Below, in pieces: positions 8,009-17,534 of a stretch of 64,000 nucleotides of DNA. A model generated the notes under the pieces. That model was not told the DNA's origin, ran no database searches, and worked only from the letters and a program-made list of their open reading frames with translations. The DNA lies in contig CAUJJP010000052.1 of assembly GCA_963205525.1 (NCBI GenBank), positions 1 through 64,000 on the forward strand. Reading direction: 5' to 3'. Origin of the DNA: Pseudomonadota bacterium. GTDB taxonomy: Bacteria > Pseudomonadota > Gammaproteobacteria > Burkholderiales > Burkholderiaceae. The first letter of the stretch is position 1, and each line of letters opens with the position of its first letter. The position numbers were made by a program, and so were the translations under genes.

Positions 8009-10345
8009 ATGACAGAAGCACCTACAGATTCCCCCGCCGGGCCGCGCCATTGGCTGTTGCGCATGCTGGGCTGGGCCTTCGGGCTGGCCGCCGCCGGTGC
8101 CGCCGCACTCGCGCTGGTGATCGCGCTGGCGCTGTCGGTGGCCTACCGCAACCTGCCCGAGGTCGGCAACCTCAGCGACTACCGCCCCAAGCTGCCGCTG
8201 CGCGTGCTCTCCAGCGACGGCGTGCTACTGGGCGAGTTCGGCGAGGAGCGGCGCACCTTCACCCCCATCGACCAGATCCCCGCCCTCATGAAGCAGGCGG
8301 TGCTGGCGGCCGAGGACGCGCGCTTCTACGAGCACGACGGCGTGGACTACCGCGGCATGCTGCGCGCCGCGATCGAGAACCTGCGCGACGCGCGCAGCCA
8401 GGGTGCCTCCACCATCACCATGCAGGTGGCGCGCAACTTCTACCTCTCGACCGAGAAGACCTTCACGCGCAAGCTCTACGAGGTGCTGCTGACCTGGAAG
8501 ATCGAGCGCCTGCTGAGCAAGGACCGCATCCTCGAGCTGTACCTCAACCACATCTTCCTCGGCCACCGCGCGCACGGCTTCGCGGCCGCGGCGCAGACCT
8601 ATTTCGGCAAGCCGCTGGAGCAGCTGACGGTGGCCGAGGCGGCGATGCTGGCCGGCATTCCCAAGGCGCCTTCGGCCTACAACCCGATCTCCAACCCCAA
8701 GCGGGCCCAGGCGCGCCAGCACTACGTGCTCGAACGCATGCTGGACAACGGCTACATCAGCCGCGCCCAGCACGACGAGGCACGCGCCCAGCTGCTGCGC
8801 CTGCGCGCGCCGCGCGCGGGCGCGGTGCACGCCGACTACGCCGCCGAGATGGCGCGCCAGCTCGTCTACGCCCAGTACGGCGAGGAGACCTACACACGCG
8901 GCCTGAACGTCACGGTGTCTATCGACGCCCGGCTGCAGGAAGTGGCCTACAAGGCCTTGCGCGCCGGCATCCTGAACTACGAGCAGCGCCAGTTCTACCG
9001 CGGGCCCGAGGCCTACGTCGACCTGCCGGCCGACCCCGCGGCGCTGGACGTGCGCATCGCCGAGGCGCTGGCCGACCATCCCGACCAGGGCGAGCTGCGG
9101 GCGGCGGTGGTGACCGAGGTCTCGCGCAGTCGGCTGGTGGCGGTGCTGCAGTCGGGTGACGCGATCGCCGTCACCGGCGACGGCCTGAAGCCGGTGGCCT
9201 CAGGCCTGCGCGAGGACGCGCCGCCCAACATCCGCATCCGGCGCGGCGCCGTGGTGCGTCTGCTGCAGGACGGCAAGAACGCCTGGCGCGTGACACAGCA
9301 GCCCGAGGTCGAGGGCGCCCTGGTGGCCACCGAGCCGCACAGCGGCGCGATCAAGGTGCTGGTCGGCGGCTTCGACTTCAACCGCAACAAGTTCAACCAC
9401 GTCACCCAGGCGCAGCGCCAGCCCGGATCGAGCTTCAAGCCCTTCGTCTACTCGGCGGCGCTGGAGAAGGGCTTCACCCCGTCCACGGTGGTGAACGACG
9501 CGCCGCTGTTCTTCGACGCCACCGAGACCGGCAGCCAGCCCTGGGAGCCGAAGAACTACGACGGCGAGTTTGCCGGCCCGATGCCGCTGCACCTGGCGCT
9601 GGCCAAGTCCAAGAACATGGTCTCGATTCGTATCCTGCAGTCCATAGGCCCGGCCTACGCGCAGGACTGGATCACGCGCTTCGGCTTCGCGCGCGAGAAG
9701 CACCCGGCCTACCTGACGATGGCGCTCGGCGCCGGATCGGTGACGCCGCTGGAGATGGCCACCGCCTACGGCGTGTTCGCCACCGGCGGCTACCTGATCC
9801 CGCCCTCGCTCATCCTGCGCGTCACCGACGCCGACGGCGACGTGCTGCGCGAGGCGCCGACCATCGCCCCCGACGAAAGCCGGCGCTCGCTGGAGGCGCG
9901 CAACGCCTTCGTGATGGGCAGCCTGCTGCAGGAGATCACGCGCTCGGGCACCGCCGCCAACGCGCAGCGCCAGCTGCGTCGCCCCGACCTCTACGGCAAG
10001 ACCGGCACCACCAACGACTCGATGGACGCCTGGTTCGCCGGCTACCACCCCTCGCTGGTGGCGGTGGCCTGGATAGGCTACGACACGCCGAAGAAGCTGG
10101 GCGCGCGCGAGACCGGCGGCGGACTGGCGCTGCCGGTGTGGATAGACCTGATGCGGGTTGCACTGCACGAGGTGCCGGTGCAGCAGCCCGAGCCGCCCGC
10201 GGGCGTGCTGCAGCAGCCCGACGGCAGCTGGGTCTACGAGGAGTACGCCACCGGCGGCGGCGTGCGCAGCGTCGGCCTGGAGCAGGCGCTGCCCCGGGTC
10301 GCGCCCGAGGAACGCAGCAGCATCCTGGACCTGTTCCGGCGCTGA
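8009..10345 (+). CDS. mrcA: Penicillin-binding protein 1A (bifunctional)
   Basis: This class A penicillin-binding protein polymerises glycan strands and cross-links peptides in peptidoglycan at the inner membrane. The 778-residue product has a transmembrane helix at about 20-45. The glycosyltransferase domain (about 75-245) has the catalytic segment AVLAAEDARFYEHDG and the QGASTITMQ motif. The transpeptidase domain has the active-site serine in SSFK (near 473), SKN further on and KTGTT near 663. An OB-like region lies between the two. It is monocistronic and converges on the sensor kinase across a 20-bp palindrome. Confidence 0.95.
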   Translation: MTEAPTDSPAGPRHWLLRMLGWAFGLAAAGAAALALVIALALSVAYRNLPEVGNLSDYRPKLPLRVLSSDGVLLGEFGEERRTFTPIDQIPALMKQAVLAAEDARFYEHDGVDYRGMLRAAIENLRDARSQGASTITMQVARNFYLSTEKTFTRKLYEVLLTWKIERLLSKDRILELYLNHIFLGHRAHGFAAAAQTYFGKPLEQLTVAEAAMLAGIPKAPSAYNPISNPKRAQARQHYVLERMLDNGYISRAQHDEARAQLLRLRAPRAGAVHADYAAEMARQLVYAQYGEETYTRGLNVTVSIDARLQEVAYKALRAGILNYEQRQFYRGPEAYVDLPADPAALDVRIAEALADHPDQGELRAAVVTEVSRSRLVAVLQSGDAIAVTGDGLKPVASGLREDAPPNIRIRRGAVVRLLQDGKNAWRVTQQPEVEGALVATEPHSGAIKVLVGGFDFNRNKFNHVTQAQRQPGSSFKPFVYSAALEKGFTPSTVVNDAPLFFDATETGSQPWEPKNYDGEFAGPMPLHLALAKSKNMVSIRILQSIGPAYAQDWITRFGFAREKHPAYLTMALGAGSVTPLEMATAYGVFATGGYLIPPSLILRVTDADGDVLREAPTIAPDESRRSLEARNAFVMGSLLQEITRSGTAANAQRQLRRPDLYGKTGTTNDSMDAWFAGYHPSLVAVAWIGYDTPKKLGARETGGGLALPVWIDLMRVALHEVPVQQPEPPAGVLQQPDGSWVYEEYATGGGVRSVGLEQALPRVAPEERSSILDLFRR

Positions 10346-10351
10346 GCCAAG

Positions 10352-10371
10352 GCCTGCGGCGCGCCGCAGGC
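10352..10371. terminator. 20-bp perfect palindrome between convergent genes
   Basis: The sequence GCCTGCGGCG followed by its exact reverse complement forms a perfect 20-bp palindrome in the 38-bp gap between convergent mrcA and the sensor kinase. It lies 6 bp after the mrcA stop. It could end transcription from both sides, but there is no U-tract on either strand, so intrinsic termination is only inferred. Confidence 0.45.
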
Positions 10372-10383
10372 GGCCGGCCCCGA

Positions 10384-12891
10384 TCAGGCCTGCGCGTCCA
10401 GCAGCGCCAGCAGACGCTGCAGCTCCAGCGGCTTGGTCAGGTAGGCGCTGAATCCGGCCACGCGGCCGCGCTCGATGTCGGCGCTCATCGCGCTCGCGCT
10501 CAGCGCCACCACCGGGATCGCGCGCGTCACGGGATCGGCGCGCAGCCGGCGCAACACCTCCCAGCCGTCCATGTCGGGCAGGTGCAGGTCCAGCAGGATG
10601 AGGTCGGGGTGCAGGGTCTTCGCCAGCGCCAGCCCTTCGCCGGGCAGGGCGGCGCTGTGCAAGCGCCAGCGCGGACGCAGGGCGACGATGCCCTCCACCA
10701 GCGCGCGGTTGGACGGGTTGTCCTCGATCTGCAGCAGCACGCGGTCGGCGGCACCCGCCGCCTGGCCGGCGCCCAGGTCGGCCGCGCCCCGTTCGGACCC
10801 GCCCAGTTCGACCCAGAAGAGGCTGCCCTCGCCCGGCCGGCTGTCGACGCCGATGCGTCCGCCCATCAGCTCGGTGAGGTGACGCGACAGCGCCAGGCCT
10901 ATCCCCGTGCCCTCGATGCCGGCACGCGCCGCATCCAGGCGCTCGAAGGGACGGAACAGGCGCGCGCACTGGGCCTCGTCCAGGCCGGCGCCCTCGTCCT
11001 CGACCTCGATCCGCCAGCCGGCGTCGAGCGCCCGCACGCGCAGGTGCACGCGGCCGCCGGCGCGGTTGTACTTGATCGCGTTGCTCAGAAGGTTCAGCAG
11101 CACCTGGCGCAGCCGCGTGCGGTCGGCGTGCACCACCGCGGCGGCGTCCACCGCCTCGCACTCCAGGCTCACCCCGGCGCTGGCGGCCTGCGCGCGCACG
11201 AGCGAGACCGCCTCGTCCAGCAGCGCCGGCAGCGCCACGTCCTCCAGGCTGATCTCGAGCCGGCCACCCTCGATGCGCGACAAGTCCAGCACCTCGTTGA
11301 TGAGCGCCAGCAGGTGGCGTCCGGCAGCCAGGATCTCGCGCGCGCGCTGGTGCGTGAGGGCGCCGGCCTGCGCGTCCAGCTCCAGCAGCTGGCCGAAGCC
11401 GAGGATGGCGTTCATCGGCGTGCGCAGCTCGTGGCTCATGCGCGACAGGAACTCGTTCTTGGCCCGGTTCGCGGCCTGCGCCTCGTCGCGCGCCGCGCTC
11501 AGCGCGGCGGTGCGGTCCGCCACCCGCTGCTCGAGCTCGTCGTACAGGCGCTGCAGCGCGCGCTCGGACTCGCGCCGCTGCGTGATGTCGCGCACGATCG
11601 CCTGCGAGCCCGGGCCCTGGTCGTCGGCATAGGGCGAGGCCGTGACCTCCACCTCGACCACGCTGCCGTCCAGCCGCAGGTAGCGCTCCTCCAGCGCCGG
11701 CACCGCACGCCCCTGCTCCAGGATCTGGCGCGTGCGCTCGCGCACCGAGGCGTGGTCGTCGGGGTGGATGCGCCCGAGTGTGGGCGTGCCGATCAGCTGG
11801 CTCGCGTCGCTGGCCCCGAACAGGCGCAGCGCGGCCGGATTCAGGTAGGTGAAGAGCTGCTCGCGCATGAGGAAGATCGCGTCCGGCGCCGATTCCAGCA
11901 GCGTGCGGTAGCGCTGCTCGCTGAGCTCCAGCGCACGCTGGCGGCGCGACGAGCGCCACAGCAGGATGACGACGGTCGCCGTGGCCAGCAGCGCCAAGGC
12001 GCTCAGGCCCTGCAGGATCAGCCGCTCGCGCGCCTGGCGCAGCAGCAGCGGCGTCAGCGCATCGGCCTCGGCCAGCCCGACGACCGCGATCAGGCCGTTG
12101 GCCGGGTTGCGCCGCCAGCCGAAGATGCGGTCCACGCCGTCGATGTCACCGGCGACGCGGAACACGCCGCGCTCGGCAACCGGCGTGTGCAGAAAGGGCC
12201 GGCTCGCGGGCAGCGGGCGGCCGACCGAGAGGGCGTCGTCGCGGCTGCGCGCCATCACCCGCCCACTGGCGTGCGCCAGCGTCACCACGTCGCGCTCGGT
12301 GAGCGCCAGCGTCGCCAATCGGCGCGACAGGAAGTCCGCCGCCACCGAGACGTTCATGGTCCCCGCAAAGCGGCCATCGGTCAGCAGCGGTCGGCTGACG
12401 ACGACGGTCCAGCGCCCGCCGGCCAGGCGCGACTGCACCGCCTCGCCCACGTGCAGGCGGTCGCCGCCGTCCTGGTGGCTGCGAAAGTGCGGCCGGTCGA
12501 GCACGCTCACCGCATCGGTGCGGGCCAGGCTGTTGTAGACCACGCGGCCCTGGGCGTCTGCGACGGTGACGTGGCTGACCGCGCCTGCCGGCAAGGCGGC
12601 GACGATTTCGCGCGCGACGCCGTCGAAGGACGCCGGGTCGCCGCTCCAGACCCGGCGCAGCTCCTGCAGGGCGACATCGATCGCGGTCAGCAGCATGCCG
12701 ACCTGGCCGTTCATGGCGTCCGCGAGCTGCTGCGCGCGCTGCTCGGTGCGCGCCACCGTCTGCGCCTGCGACTCGGCCTGCCAGCGCAGCATCTGCCACC
12801 AGCCCAGGCCGAGTGCGGTCAGCGCGAGCGCCGCCACCGCGATCGCCAGCCAGGCCGAGCGCCGGCTCGTCGCCGTCGGCGGCGCGCTCAT
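10384..12891 (-). CDS. Hybrid sensor histidine kinase with PAS and receiver domains
   Basis: This membrane sensor kinase has 835 residues. A transmembrane helix near 15-35 precedes a periplasmic Cache-like sensor region (about 40-290) and a second membrane helix near 300-320. A PAS domain follows (about 335-455). The HisKA domain contains SHELRTPMNAILGFG with the phospho-acceptor histidine near 484. The HATPase domain has the N-box NLLSNAIKYN near 604 and GTGIGLALS. A C-terminal receiver domain has its phospho-aspartate in LLDLHLPD near 767. The ATG at 12891 was chosen because the open frame upstream only translates the 63-bp tandem repeat. No dedicated partner regulator is adjacent, and the signal is unknown. 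Confidence 0.9.
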   Translation of the reverse strand: MSAPPTATSRRSAWLAIAVAALALTALGLGWWQMLRWQAESQAQTVARTEQRAQQLADAMNGQVGMLLTAIDVALQELRRVWSGDPASFDGVAREIVAALPAGAVSHVTVADAQGRVVYNSLARTDAVSVLDRPHFRSHQDGGDRLHVGEAVQSRLAGGRWTVVVSRPLLTDGRFAGTMNVSVAADFLSRRLATLALTERDVVTLAHASGRVMARSRDDALSVGRPLPASRPFLHTPVAERGVFRVAGDIDGVDRIFGWRRNPANGLIAVVGLAEADALTPLLLRQARERLILQGLSALALLATATVVILLWRSSRRQRALELSEQRYRTLLESAPDAIFLMREQLFTYLNPAALRLFGASDASQLIGTPTLGRIHPDDHASVRERTRQILEQGRAVPALEERYLRLDGSVVEVEVTASPYADDQGPGSQAIVRDITQRRESERALQRLYDELEQRVADRTAALSAARDEAQAANRAKNEFLSRMSHELRTPMNAILGFGQLLELDAQAGALTHQRAREILAAGRHLLALINEVLDLSRIEGGRLEISLEDVALPALLDEAVSLVRAQAASAGVSLECEAVDAAAVVHADRTRLRQVLLNLLSNAIKYNRAGGRVHLRVRALDAGWRIEVEDEGAGLDEAQCARLFRPFERLDAARAGIEGTGIGLALSRHLTELMGGRIGVDSRPGEGSLFWVELGGSERGAADLGAGQAAGAADRVLLQIEDNPSNRALVEGIVALRPRWRLHSAALPGEGLALAKTLHPDLILLDLHLPDMDGWEVLRRLRADPVTRAIPVVALSASAMSADIERGRVAGFSAYLTKPLELQRLLALLDAQA

Positions 12892-12893
12892 AA

Positions 12894-13019
12894 GGCAACC
12901 TTCGCCCCCGAAGGGCTTCGGTGTGAGCGCTTGGGAGCGGCCCGGCGCGCTCGTCGGGCAACCTTCGCCCCCGAAGGGCTTCGGTGTGAGCGCTTGGGAG
13001 CGGCCCGGCGCGCTCGTCG
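12894..13019. repeat. Two perfect tandem copies of a 63-bp unit
   Basis: Positions 12894-12956 and 12957-13019 are identical 63-bp units directly upstream of the sensor kinase start. Each contains the self-complementary core CCGAAGGGCTTCGG and a longer stem GAGCGC/GCGCTC. The unit length is a multiple of three, so the kinase frame stays open through it (21-residue repeat). It looks like a structured intergenic repeat that has been tandemly duplicated. Confidence 0.85.
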
Positions 13020-13089
13020 GGCGCCCCCGGCGCAGCATTCCGGCAGGCCGACTCGGCGCCCGCCGGTGCGGGCCATGAAGGGTGGTCGA

Positions 13090-13095
13090 TAGAAT
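13090..13095 (+). promoter_or_regulatory. Possible -10 element for lptM-lysA
   Basis: TAGAAT ends 6 bp before the lptM ATG, which would place the transcription start at or next to the start codon (leaderless mRNA). No recognisable -35 box is present at standard spacing, so this is tentative. Confidence 0.3.
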
Positions 13096-13101
13096 GCAAA
13101 C

Positions 13102-13227
13102 ATGCGCGTCACGAGAAGTTTAGCGGTCTGCCTCGCGGGTCTTGCCTTGCTGGCGGCGCTCGCCGGCTGCGGCCAGAAAGGCCCCTTGACCCTGCCTGCG
13201 ACCGCCGCCTCCGGCGCCGCGCGCTGA
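13102..13227 (+). CDS. lptM: Small LPS-assembly lipoprotein LptM (YifL-like)
   Basis: This is a 41-residue lipoprotein with a signal peptide and the lipobox LAGC (cysteine at residue 23), followed by GQKGPLTLP. That matches the CGxKGPLYxP signature of the LptM/YifL family, which helps the LptDE lipopolysaccharide translocon mature in E. coli. The stop TGA overlaps the lysA start as TGATG, and lptM-lysA is a conserved proteobacterial pair. After the motif only a short alanine-rich tail remains. Confidence 0.88.
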   Translation: MRVTRSLAVCLAGLALLAALAGCGQKGPLTLPATAASGAAR

Positions 13228-14498
13228 TGCTGCCCGGCGCCCCGCACCTGGCGCGCAGCAGCGCCGGCACGCTGAGCCTGGACGGGCTGGCACTGGCCGA
13301 TCTGGCACGCCGCCACGGCAGCCCGCTGTACGTCTATTCGCAGCGCGCGATGCTGGACGCGCTGGCCGCCTACCAGCGCGCACTGGCAGGCCGTCCGCAC
13401 CTGATCTGCTATGCGGTGAAGGCGAACTCCAACCTCGCCGTGCTGCAGACCTTCGCCCGCGCCGGCTGCGGTTTCGACATCGTCTCCGGCGGCGAACTGG
13501 CGCGCGTGCTCGCCGCCGGCGCCCAGGCTTCGCAGGTGGTGTTTTCCGGCGTCGGCAAGACCGCTGCCGAGATGGCGCAGGCGCTGGAGGCCGGCGTGCG
13601 CTGCTTCAATGTCGAAAGCACCGCCGAGCTGGATCGGCTGTCCGCGGTGGCGGTGGCGCAGGGCTGCACGGCGCCGGTGAGCCTGCGCGTGAACCCGGAC
13701 GTGGACGCCGGCACCCACCCCTACATCTCCACCGGCCTGCGCGAGAACAAGTTCGGCATCGCCCACGGCGACGCCCTCGCCGCCTACCGCCGCGCCGCCG
13801 CGCTGCCAGGGCTGCGGGTGGTCGGCATCGACTGCCACATCGGCTCCCAGATCACCCAGAGCGAACCCTATCTGGACGCGCTGGACCGGCTGCTCGACCT
13901 GGTGGAAGCGCTGGAGCGCGACGGCATCGCGATCGCCCACGTCGACATCGGCGGCGGGCTCGGGATCCGCTATGCCGACGAATCTCCGCCCGCCGCCGAC
14001 GCCCTGGTCGGCCTGCTGCTGCAGCGGCTGCAGGCGCGCGGTCACGGCGCGCGCGAGCTGCTGCTGGAGCCCGGCCGGTCCCTGGTCGGCAACGCCGGCG
14101 TGCTGCTCACCGAGGTGCTCTACCTCAAGCCCGGCACGCCGAAGAACTTCTGCATCGTCGACGCGGCGATGAACGACCTCGTGCGCCCGGCGATGTACGA
14201 GGCCTGGATGGCGATCGAGCCCTGCGCCCTGCGCCCAGAGCCGGCACGGCGCTGGGACGTGGTGGGCCCGGTGTGCGAGACCGGCGACTGGCTGGGGCGC
14301 GACCGGCTGCTGTCGGTGCTGGCCGGCGACCTGCTGGCGGTGCTGTCCGCCGGTGCCTACGGCATGGCGATGGCGAGCAACTACAACACCCGTGGCCGCG
14401 CCGCCGAGGTGATGATCACGAGCGCCGGTGAAGCGCTGCTGGTGCGCGCACGCGAGCCGGTGCAGGACTTGTTCGCGGGCGAACGGCTGCTCGGCTGA
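13227..14498 (+). CDS. lysA: Diaminopimelate decarboxylase
   Basis: LysA makes L-lysine by decarboxylating meso-diaminopimelate with pyridoxal phosphate in the cytoplasm. The 423-residue protein has the PLP lysine in YAVKANSN near residue 63, the phosphate-binding glycine loop GGGLGI near 240, EPGRSLV near 280 and the CETGDWL substrate motif near 350. It is a fold-type III (alanine-racemase-like) enzyme. Translation is probably coupled to lptM by the overlapping stop and start. Confidence 0.96.
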   Translation: MLPGAPHLARSSAGTLSLDGLALADLARRHGSPLYVYSQRAMLDALAAYQRALAGRPHLICYAVKANSNLAVLQTFARAGCGFDIVSGGELARVLAAGAQASQVVFSGVGKTAAEMAQALEAGVRCFNVESTAELDRLSAVAVAQGCTAPVSLRVNPDVDAGTHPYISTGLRENKFGIAHGDALAAYRRAAALPGLRVVGIDCHIGSQITQSEPYLDALDRLLDLVEALERDGIAIAHVDIGGGLGIRYADESPPAADALVGLLLQRLQARGHGARELLLEPGRSLVGNAGVLLTEVLYLKPGTPKNFCIVDAAMNDLVRPAMYEAWMAIEPCALRPEPARRWDVVGPVCETGDWLGRDRLLSVLAGDLLAVLSAGAYGMAMASNYNTRGRAAEVMITSAGEALLVRAREPVQDLFAGERLLG

Positions 14499-14590
14499 CG
14501 CCGCGGCCGCTGCGGCATCGGCGACCTTGGCGGCGACGCTTGTGGCAGCACCGGCTCTGCGCCGCCGCCGGCCCCGGCCCCGGAGGCCGA

Positions 14591-15610
14591 TCAGATCCGC
14601 CCTTCCTCCACCGCGTGGCAGGCCACGCGTGCGCCGTCCTTGTCCAGCAACTGCGGCCGCTCGCTGCTGCAGCGTGCGTTGGCGTGCGGGCAGCGCGGAT
14701 GGAAGGCGCAGCCGCTGGGCGGGTTCAGCGGATTCGGCACCTCGCCCTGCACCGGGGTGCGCGCGCGCCCTGTCATGTGGATGTCCGGGATCGCGTCGAG
14801 CAGCATGCGCGTATAGGGGTGGCGCGGGGCGGCGAACAGGGTGCGCTTGGGCGCCAGCTCGACCAGCCGGCCGAGGTACATCACGCCCACCGCGTCCGAG
14901 ACGTGGCGCACCACCGCCAGGTTGTGCGAGATGAAGAGGTAGGTCAGGCCTTGCTGGCGCTGCAAGTCCTTCATGATGTTGAGCACCTGCGCCTGCACCG
15001 AGACGTCCAGCGCCGAGGTCGGCTCGTCGCAGACCAGGAACTCGGGCTGGGTGGCCAGCGCGCGCGCGATGCTGATGCGCTGGCGCTGGCCGCCGGAGAA
15101 CTGGTGCGGGAACTTCTCGACGTCGGCCGCCGCCAGGCCCACCGACTCCAGAAGCGCCTGCACCCGCTGCAGCAGCGCCGCGTCGCCCTTCACCAGGCCG
15201 TGCGTGCGCAGCGGCTCGGCCACAATCTCCAGCACCTTCCAGCGCGGGTTCAGGCTCGCATAGGGGTCCTGGAAGATCATCTGCATGCGCCGGTGCAGGG
15301 CGCGCCGGTCGGTCGGCGCGGCGGTGTCCTGGCCGTCGAACAGCACCCGGCCGCGGCTGGGCGGGTACAGGCCGACGAGCAGCCGCGCCACCGTGCTCTT
15401 GCCGCAGCCCGATTCGCCCACCAGCGCCAGCGTCGTGCCGCGGGCGATCTCGAAGCTGACGCCGTCGACCGCGTGCACGTACTGGCGCGGCTTGCGCTCG
15501 ACGACGCGGTTCAGCCAGGGCGCGGAGACATCGAAGACCTTGGCCAGGTCTTGCACCTGCACCAGCGGCGCGCCCGCTGCCTGCGGCCGGGTCTGGTCCG
15601 GCGCACTCAT
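14591..15610 (-). CDS. dppF: Dipeptide/oligopeptide ABC transporter ATP-binding protein DppF
   Basis: This is one of the two ATPases of a peptide-type ABC importer. The 339-residue protein has Walker [10 protein letters not shown], the signature [15 protein letters not shown] and Walker [12 protein letters not shown]. The C-terminal cysteine-containing extension ([14 protein letters not shown]) is typical of oligopeptide-transporter ATPases and in some relatives holds an iron-sulfur cluster. Its start overlaps the dppD stop (ATGA). The substrate could be a peptide, nickel or another solute; sequence alone does not tell. Confidence 0.88.
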   Translation of the reverse strand: MSAPDQTRPQAAGAPLVQVQDLAKVFDVSAPWLNRVVERKPRQYVHAVDGVSFEIARGTTLALVGESGCGKSTVARLLVGLYPPSRGRVLFDGQDTAAPTDRRALHRRMQMIFQDPYASLNPRWKVLEIVAEPLRTHGLVKGDAALLQRVQALLESVGLAAADVEKFPHQFSGGQRQRISIARALATQPEFLVCDEPTSALDVSVQAQVLNIMKDLQRQQGLTYLFISHNLAVVRHVSDAVGVMYLGRLVELAPKRTLFAAPRHPYTRMLLDAIPDIHMTGRARTPVQGEVPNPLNPPSGCAFHPRCPHANARCSSERPQLLDKDGARVACHAVEEGRI

Positions 15611-16572
15611 CGCCCGTCCCCCACCAGCCAGCAGGCGGCACGGGTGGCGCCGGCCGCCAGCAGCTCAGGGCGCTCGCGCCGGCAGCGGTCGAAGACCTGC
15701 GGGCAGCGCGGGTTGAAGGCGCAGCCGCTGGGGATGGCGTTCAGGCGCGGCATCGCGCCATCGATCTGCAGCAGCCGCTCGCGGTCCTCCTCCATCGACG
15801 GGATGGAACCCATCAGGCCGCGCGTATAGGGGTGCGCGGGCCGGTGGATGACCTCGTGCACCGGACCGATCTCGGCCACCCGGCCGGCGTAGAGCACCGC
15901 CACCCGGTCGCAGGTCTCGGCGATCACGCCCATGTCGTGGGTCACCAGCATGACCGCCGCCCCGTGCTCCTTGCACAGCCGCTTGAGCAGGGAAATGATC
16001 TGCGCCTGGATCGAGACATCAAGCGCGGTGGTCGGCTCGTCGGCGACGATCAGCTTGGGCTCGGCGGCCAGGGCAAGCGCGATCACCACCCGCTGGCGCA
16101 TGCCGCCGCTGAACTGGTGCGGGTACTGGTCTATGCGCTGCTCGGCGGCCGGGATGCCGGTTTCCTGCAGGAGACGGATCGCGCGCTGGCGCGCCTCGGC
16201 GGCGCTCACCGGCAGGTGGGTGCGTATGGTCTCTACGAGCTGGCGGCCCACGCTGTACAGCGGGTTCAGCGAGGTCAGCGGGTCCTGAAAGATGGCGCCT
16301 ATGCGTCGGCCGCGGATGCTGCGCATCTTCTCGCGCGGCAGGTTGTCGATGCGCTGGCCCTCGAAGCGGATCTCGCCGCCAGCCACCCGTCCCGGCGGCT
16401 CCAGCAGGCCGATGATGGCAGCACCGGTGAGCGACTTGCCGGCGCCCGACTCACCCACCACGCCCAGGATCTCGCCCGGGGCTATGTCGAAGGACACCTC
16501 GTCCAGCGCCAGCAGGGTGCCGCGCCGGGTCGGGAACTCGACCTTCAGGCGGTCAACCTCTAGCAATGCCAT
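15607..16572 (-). CDS. dppD: Dipeptide/oligopeptide ABC transporter ATP-binding protein DppD
   Basis: This is the partner ATPase of DppF, 321 residues long. It carries Walker A GESGAGKS, the signature [16 protein letters not shown] and Walker [13 protein letters not shown]. The C-terminal oligopeptide extension with CAFNPRCPQ is present. It lies 17 bp after dppC, and its stop overlaps the dppF start. Its pairing with a second, non-identical ATPase is the rule for Dpp/Opp systems. Confidence 0.88.
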   Translation of the reverse strand: MALLEVDRLKVEFPTRRGTLLALDEVSFDIAPGEILGVVGESGAGKSLTGAAIIGLLEPPGRVAGGEIRFEGQRIDNLPREKMRSIRGRRIGAIFQDPLTSLNPLYSVGRQLVETIRTHLPVSAAEARQRAIRLLQETGIPAAEQRIDQYPHQFSGGMRQRVVIALALAAEPKLIVADEPTTALDVSIQAQIISLLKRLCKEHGAAVMLVTHDMGVIAETCDRVAVLYAGRVAEIGPVHEVIHRPAHPYTRGLMGSIPSMEEDRERLLQIDGAMPRLNAIPSGCAFNPRCPQVFDRCRRERPELLAAGATRAACWLVGDGR

Positions 16573-16589
16573 GGGCGATCAAGCATCCA

Positions 16590-17528
16590 TCAGCGCAGGC
16601 GCGGGTTCAGCGCGTCGCGCAGCCAGTCGCCGAGCAGGTTCACGCTCAGCGCGATGAGCACCAGCATGACGCCCGGGAAGACGGTGATCCACCACTCGCC
16701 GGAGAACAGGAAGTCGTTGCCGATGCGGATCAGCGTGCCCAGCGAGGGCGAGGTCGGCGGCACGCCCACGCCCAGGAAGGACAGCGTCGCTTCGGCGAGG
16801 ATGGCCTGGCCGATGTCTATGGTGGTCAGCACCAGCACCGGGCCCAGCACGTTGGGCAACACGTGGCGCCACATGATGGTGGCCTGGCCGACGCCGATCA
16901 CCCGCGCCGCCTGCACGTACTCCTTGCTGCGCTCCACCAGCGTGGAGCCGCGCACCGTGCGCGCGAACTTGACCCAGCCCGACAGCGCGATGGCGATGAT
17001 CAGCACCGCGAAGGCCAGGGTGTCGTGCGCCTGCGGGAACAGGGCGCGGCCGACACCGTCGATCAGCAGCGCCACCAGCAGCGCCGGGAAGGACAGCATG
17101 ACGTCGCACACGCGCATGATGAAGGCGTCGATGCGCCCGCCGACGAAGCCCGACAGCAGTCCCAGCCCGACCCCCAGCAGCACCGAGGCCGCCACCGCCG
17201 CCACGCCGACGAACAGCGAGATGCGCGCGCCGTACATGATGGTGGAGAGGATGTCGCGCCCCTGGTCGTCGGTGCCGAGCAGGAAGTCGGGGCTGCCGCC
17301 TTCCATCCACGAAGGCGGCAGGCGCGCATTCATGAGGTCGATGGAGGCCAGGTCGTAGGGGTCGTGGGGCGCGATCCAGGGCGCACCGAGGGCGCAGACC
17401 AGGCAGAACAGCGCCACCAGGGCGGCGACGATCGCCACCGGCGAGGTCCGGAAGCTGTGCCAGACGTCACCGTCGAAGAAGCGGGCGAGTGCGCCCGGGG
17501 CGCGTGCGGAGGCTTCAGCCATGGGCAT
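16590..17528 (-). CDS. dppC: Dipeptide/oligopeptide ABC transporter permease DppC
   Basis: This inner-membrane permease has 312 residues. A first transmembrane helix lies at about 32-54, the periplasmic loop contains LLGTDDQGRD (family hallmark GTDxxGRD), and a binding-protein-dependent transport domain covers the C-terminal two thirds. The C-terminus GDWLRDALNPRLR is typical of DppC/OppC. A second ATG two codons in (MAEAS) is an alternative start. It follows dppB by 6 bp. Confidence 0.88.
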   Translation of the reverse strand: MPMAEASARAPGALARFFDGDVWHSFRTSPVAIVAALVALFCLVCALGAPWIAPHDPYDLASIDLMNARLPPSWMEGGSPDFLLGTDDQGRDILSTIMYGARISLFVGVAAVAASVLLGVGLGLLSGFVGGRIDAFIMRVCDVMLSFPALLVALLIDGVGRALFPQAHDTLAFAVLIIAIALSGWVKFARTVRGSTLVERSKEYVQAARVIGVGQATIMWRHVLPNVLGPVLVLTTIDIGQAILAEATLSFLGVGVPPTSPSLGTLIRIGNDFLFSGEWWITVFPGVMLVLIALSVNLLGDWLRDALNPRLR

Positions 17529-17534
17529 GCATGC

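Noticed and set aside
12892..13038. N-terminal extension of the sensor kinase through the 63-bp repeats
   Set aside because: It would put a 21-residue repeat before the membrane helix without ribosome site; the ATG at 12891 is adequate.
14499..14590. A terminator between convergent lysA and dppF
   Set aside because: Only weak GC-rich pairings are present, no better than background for this composition.
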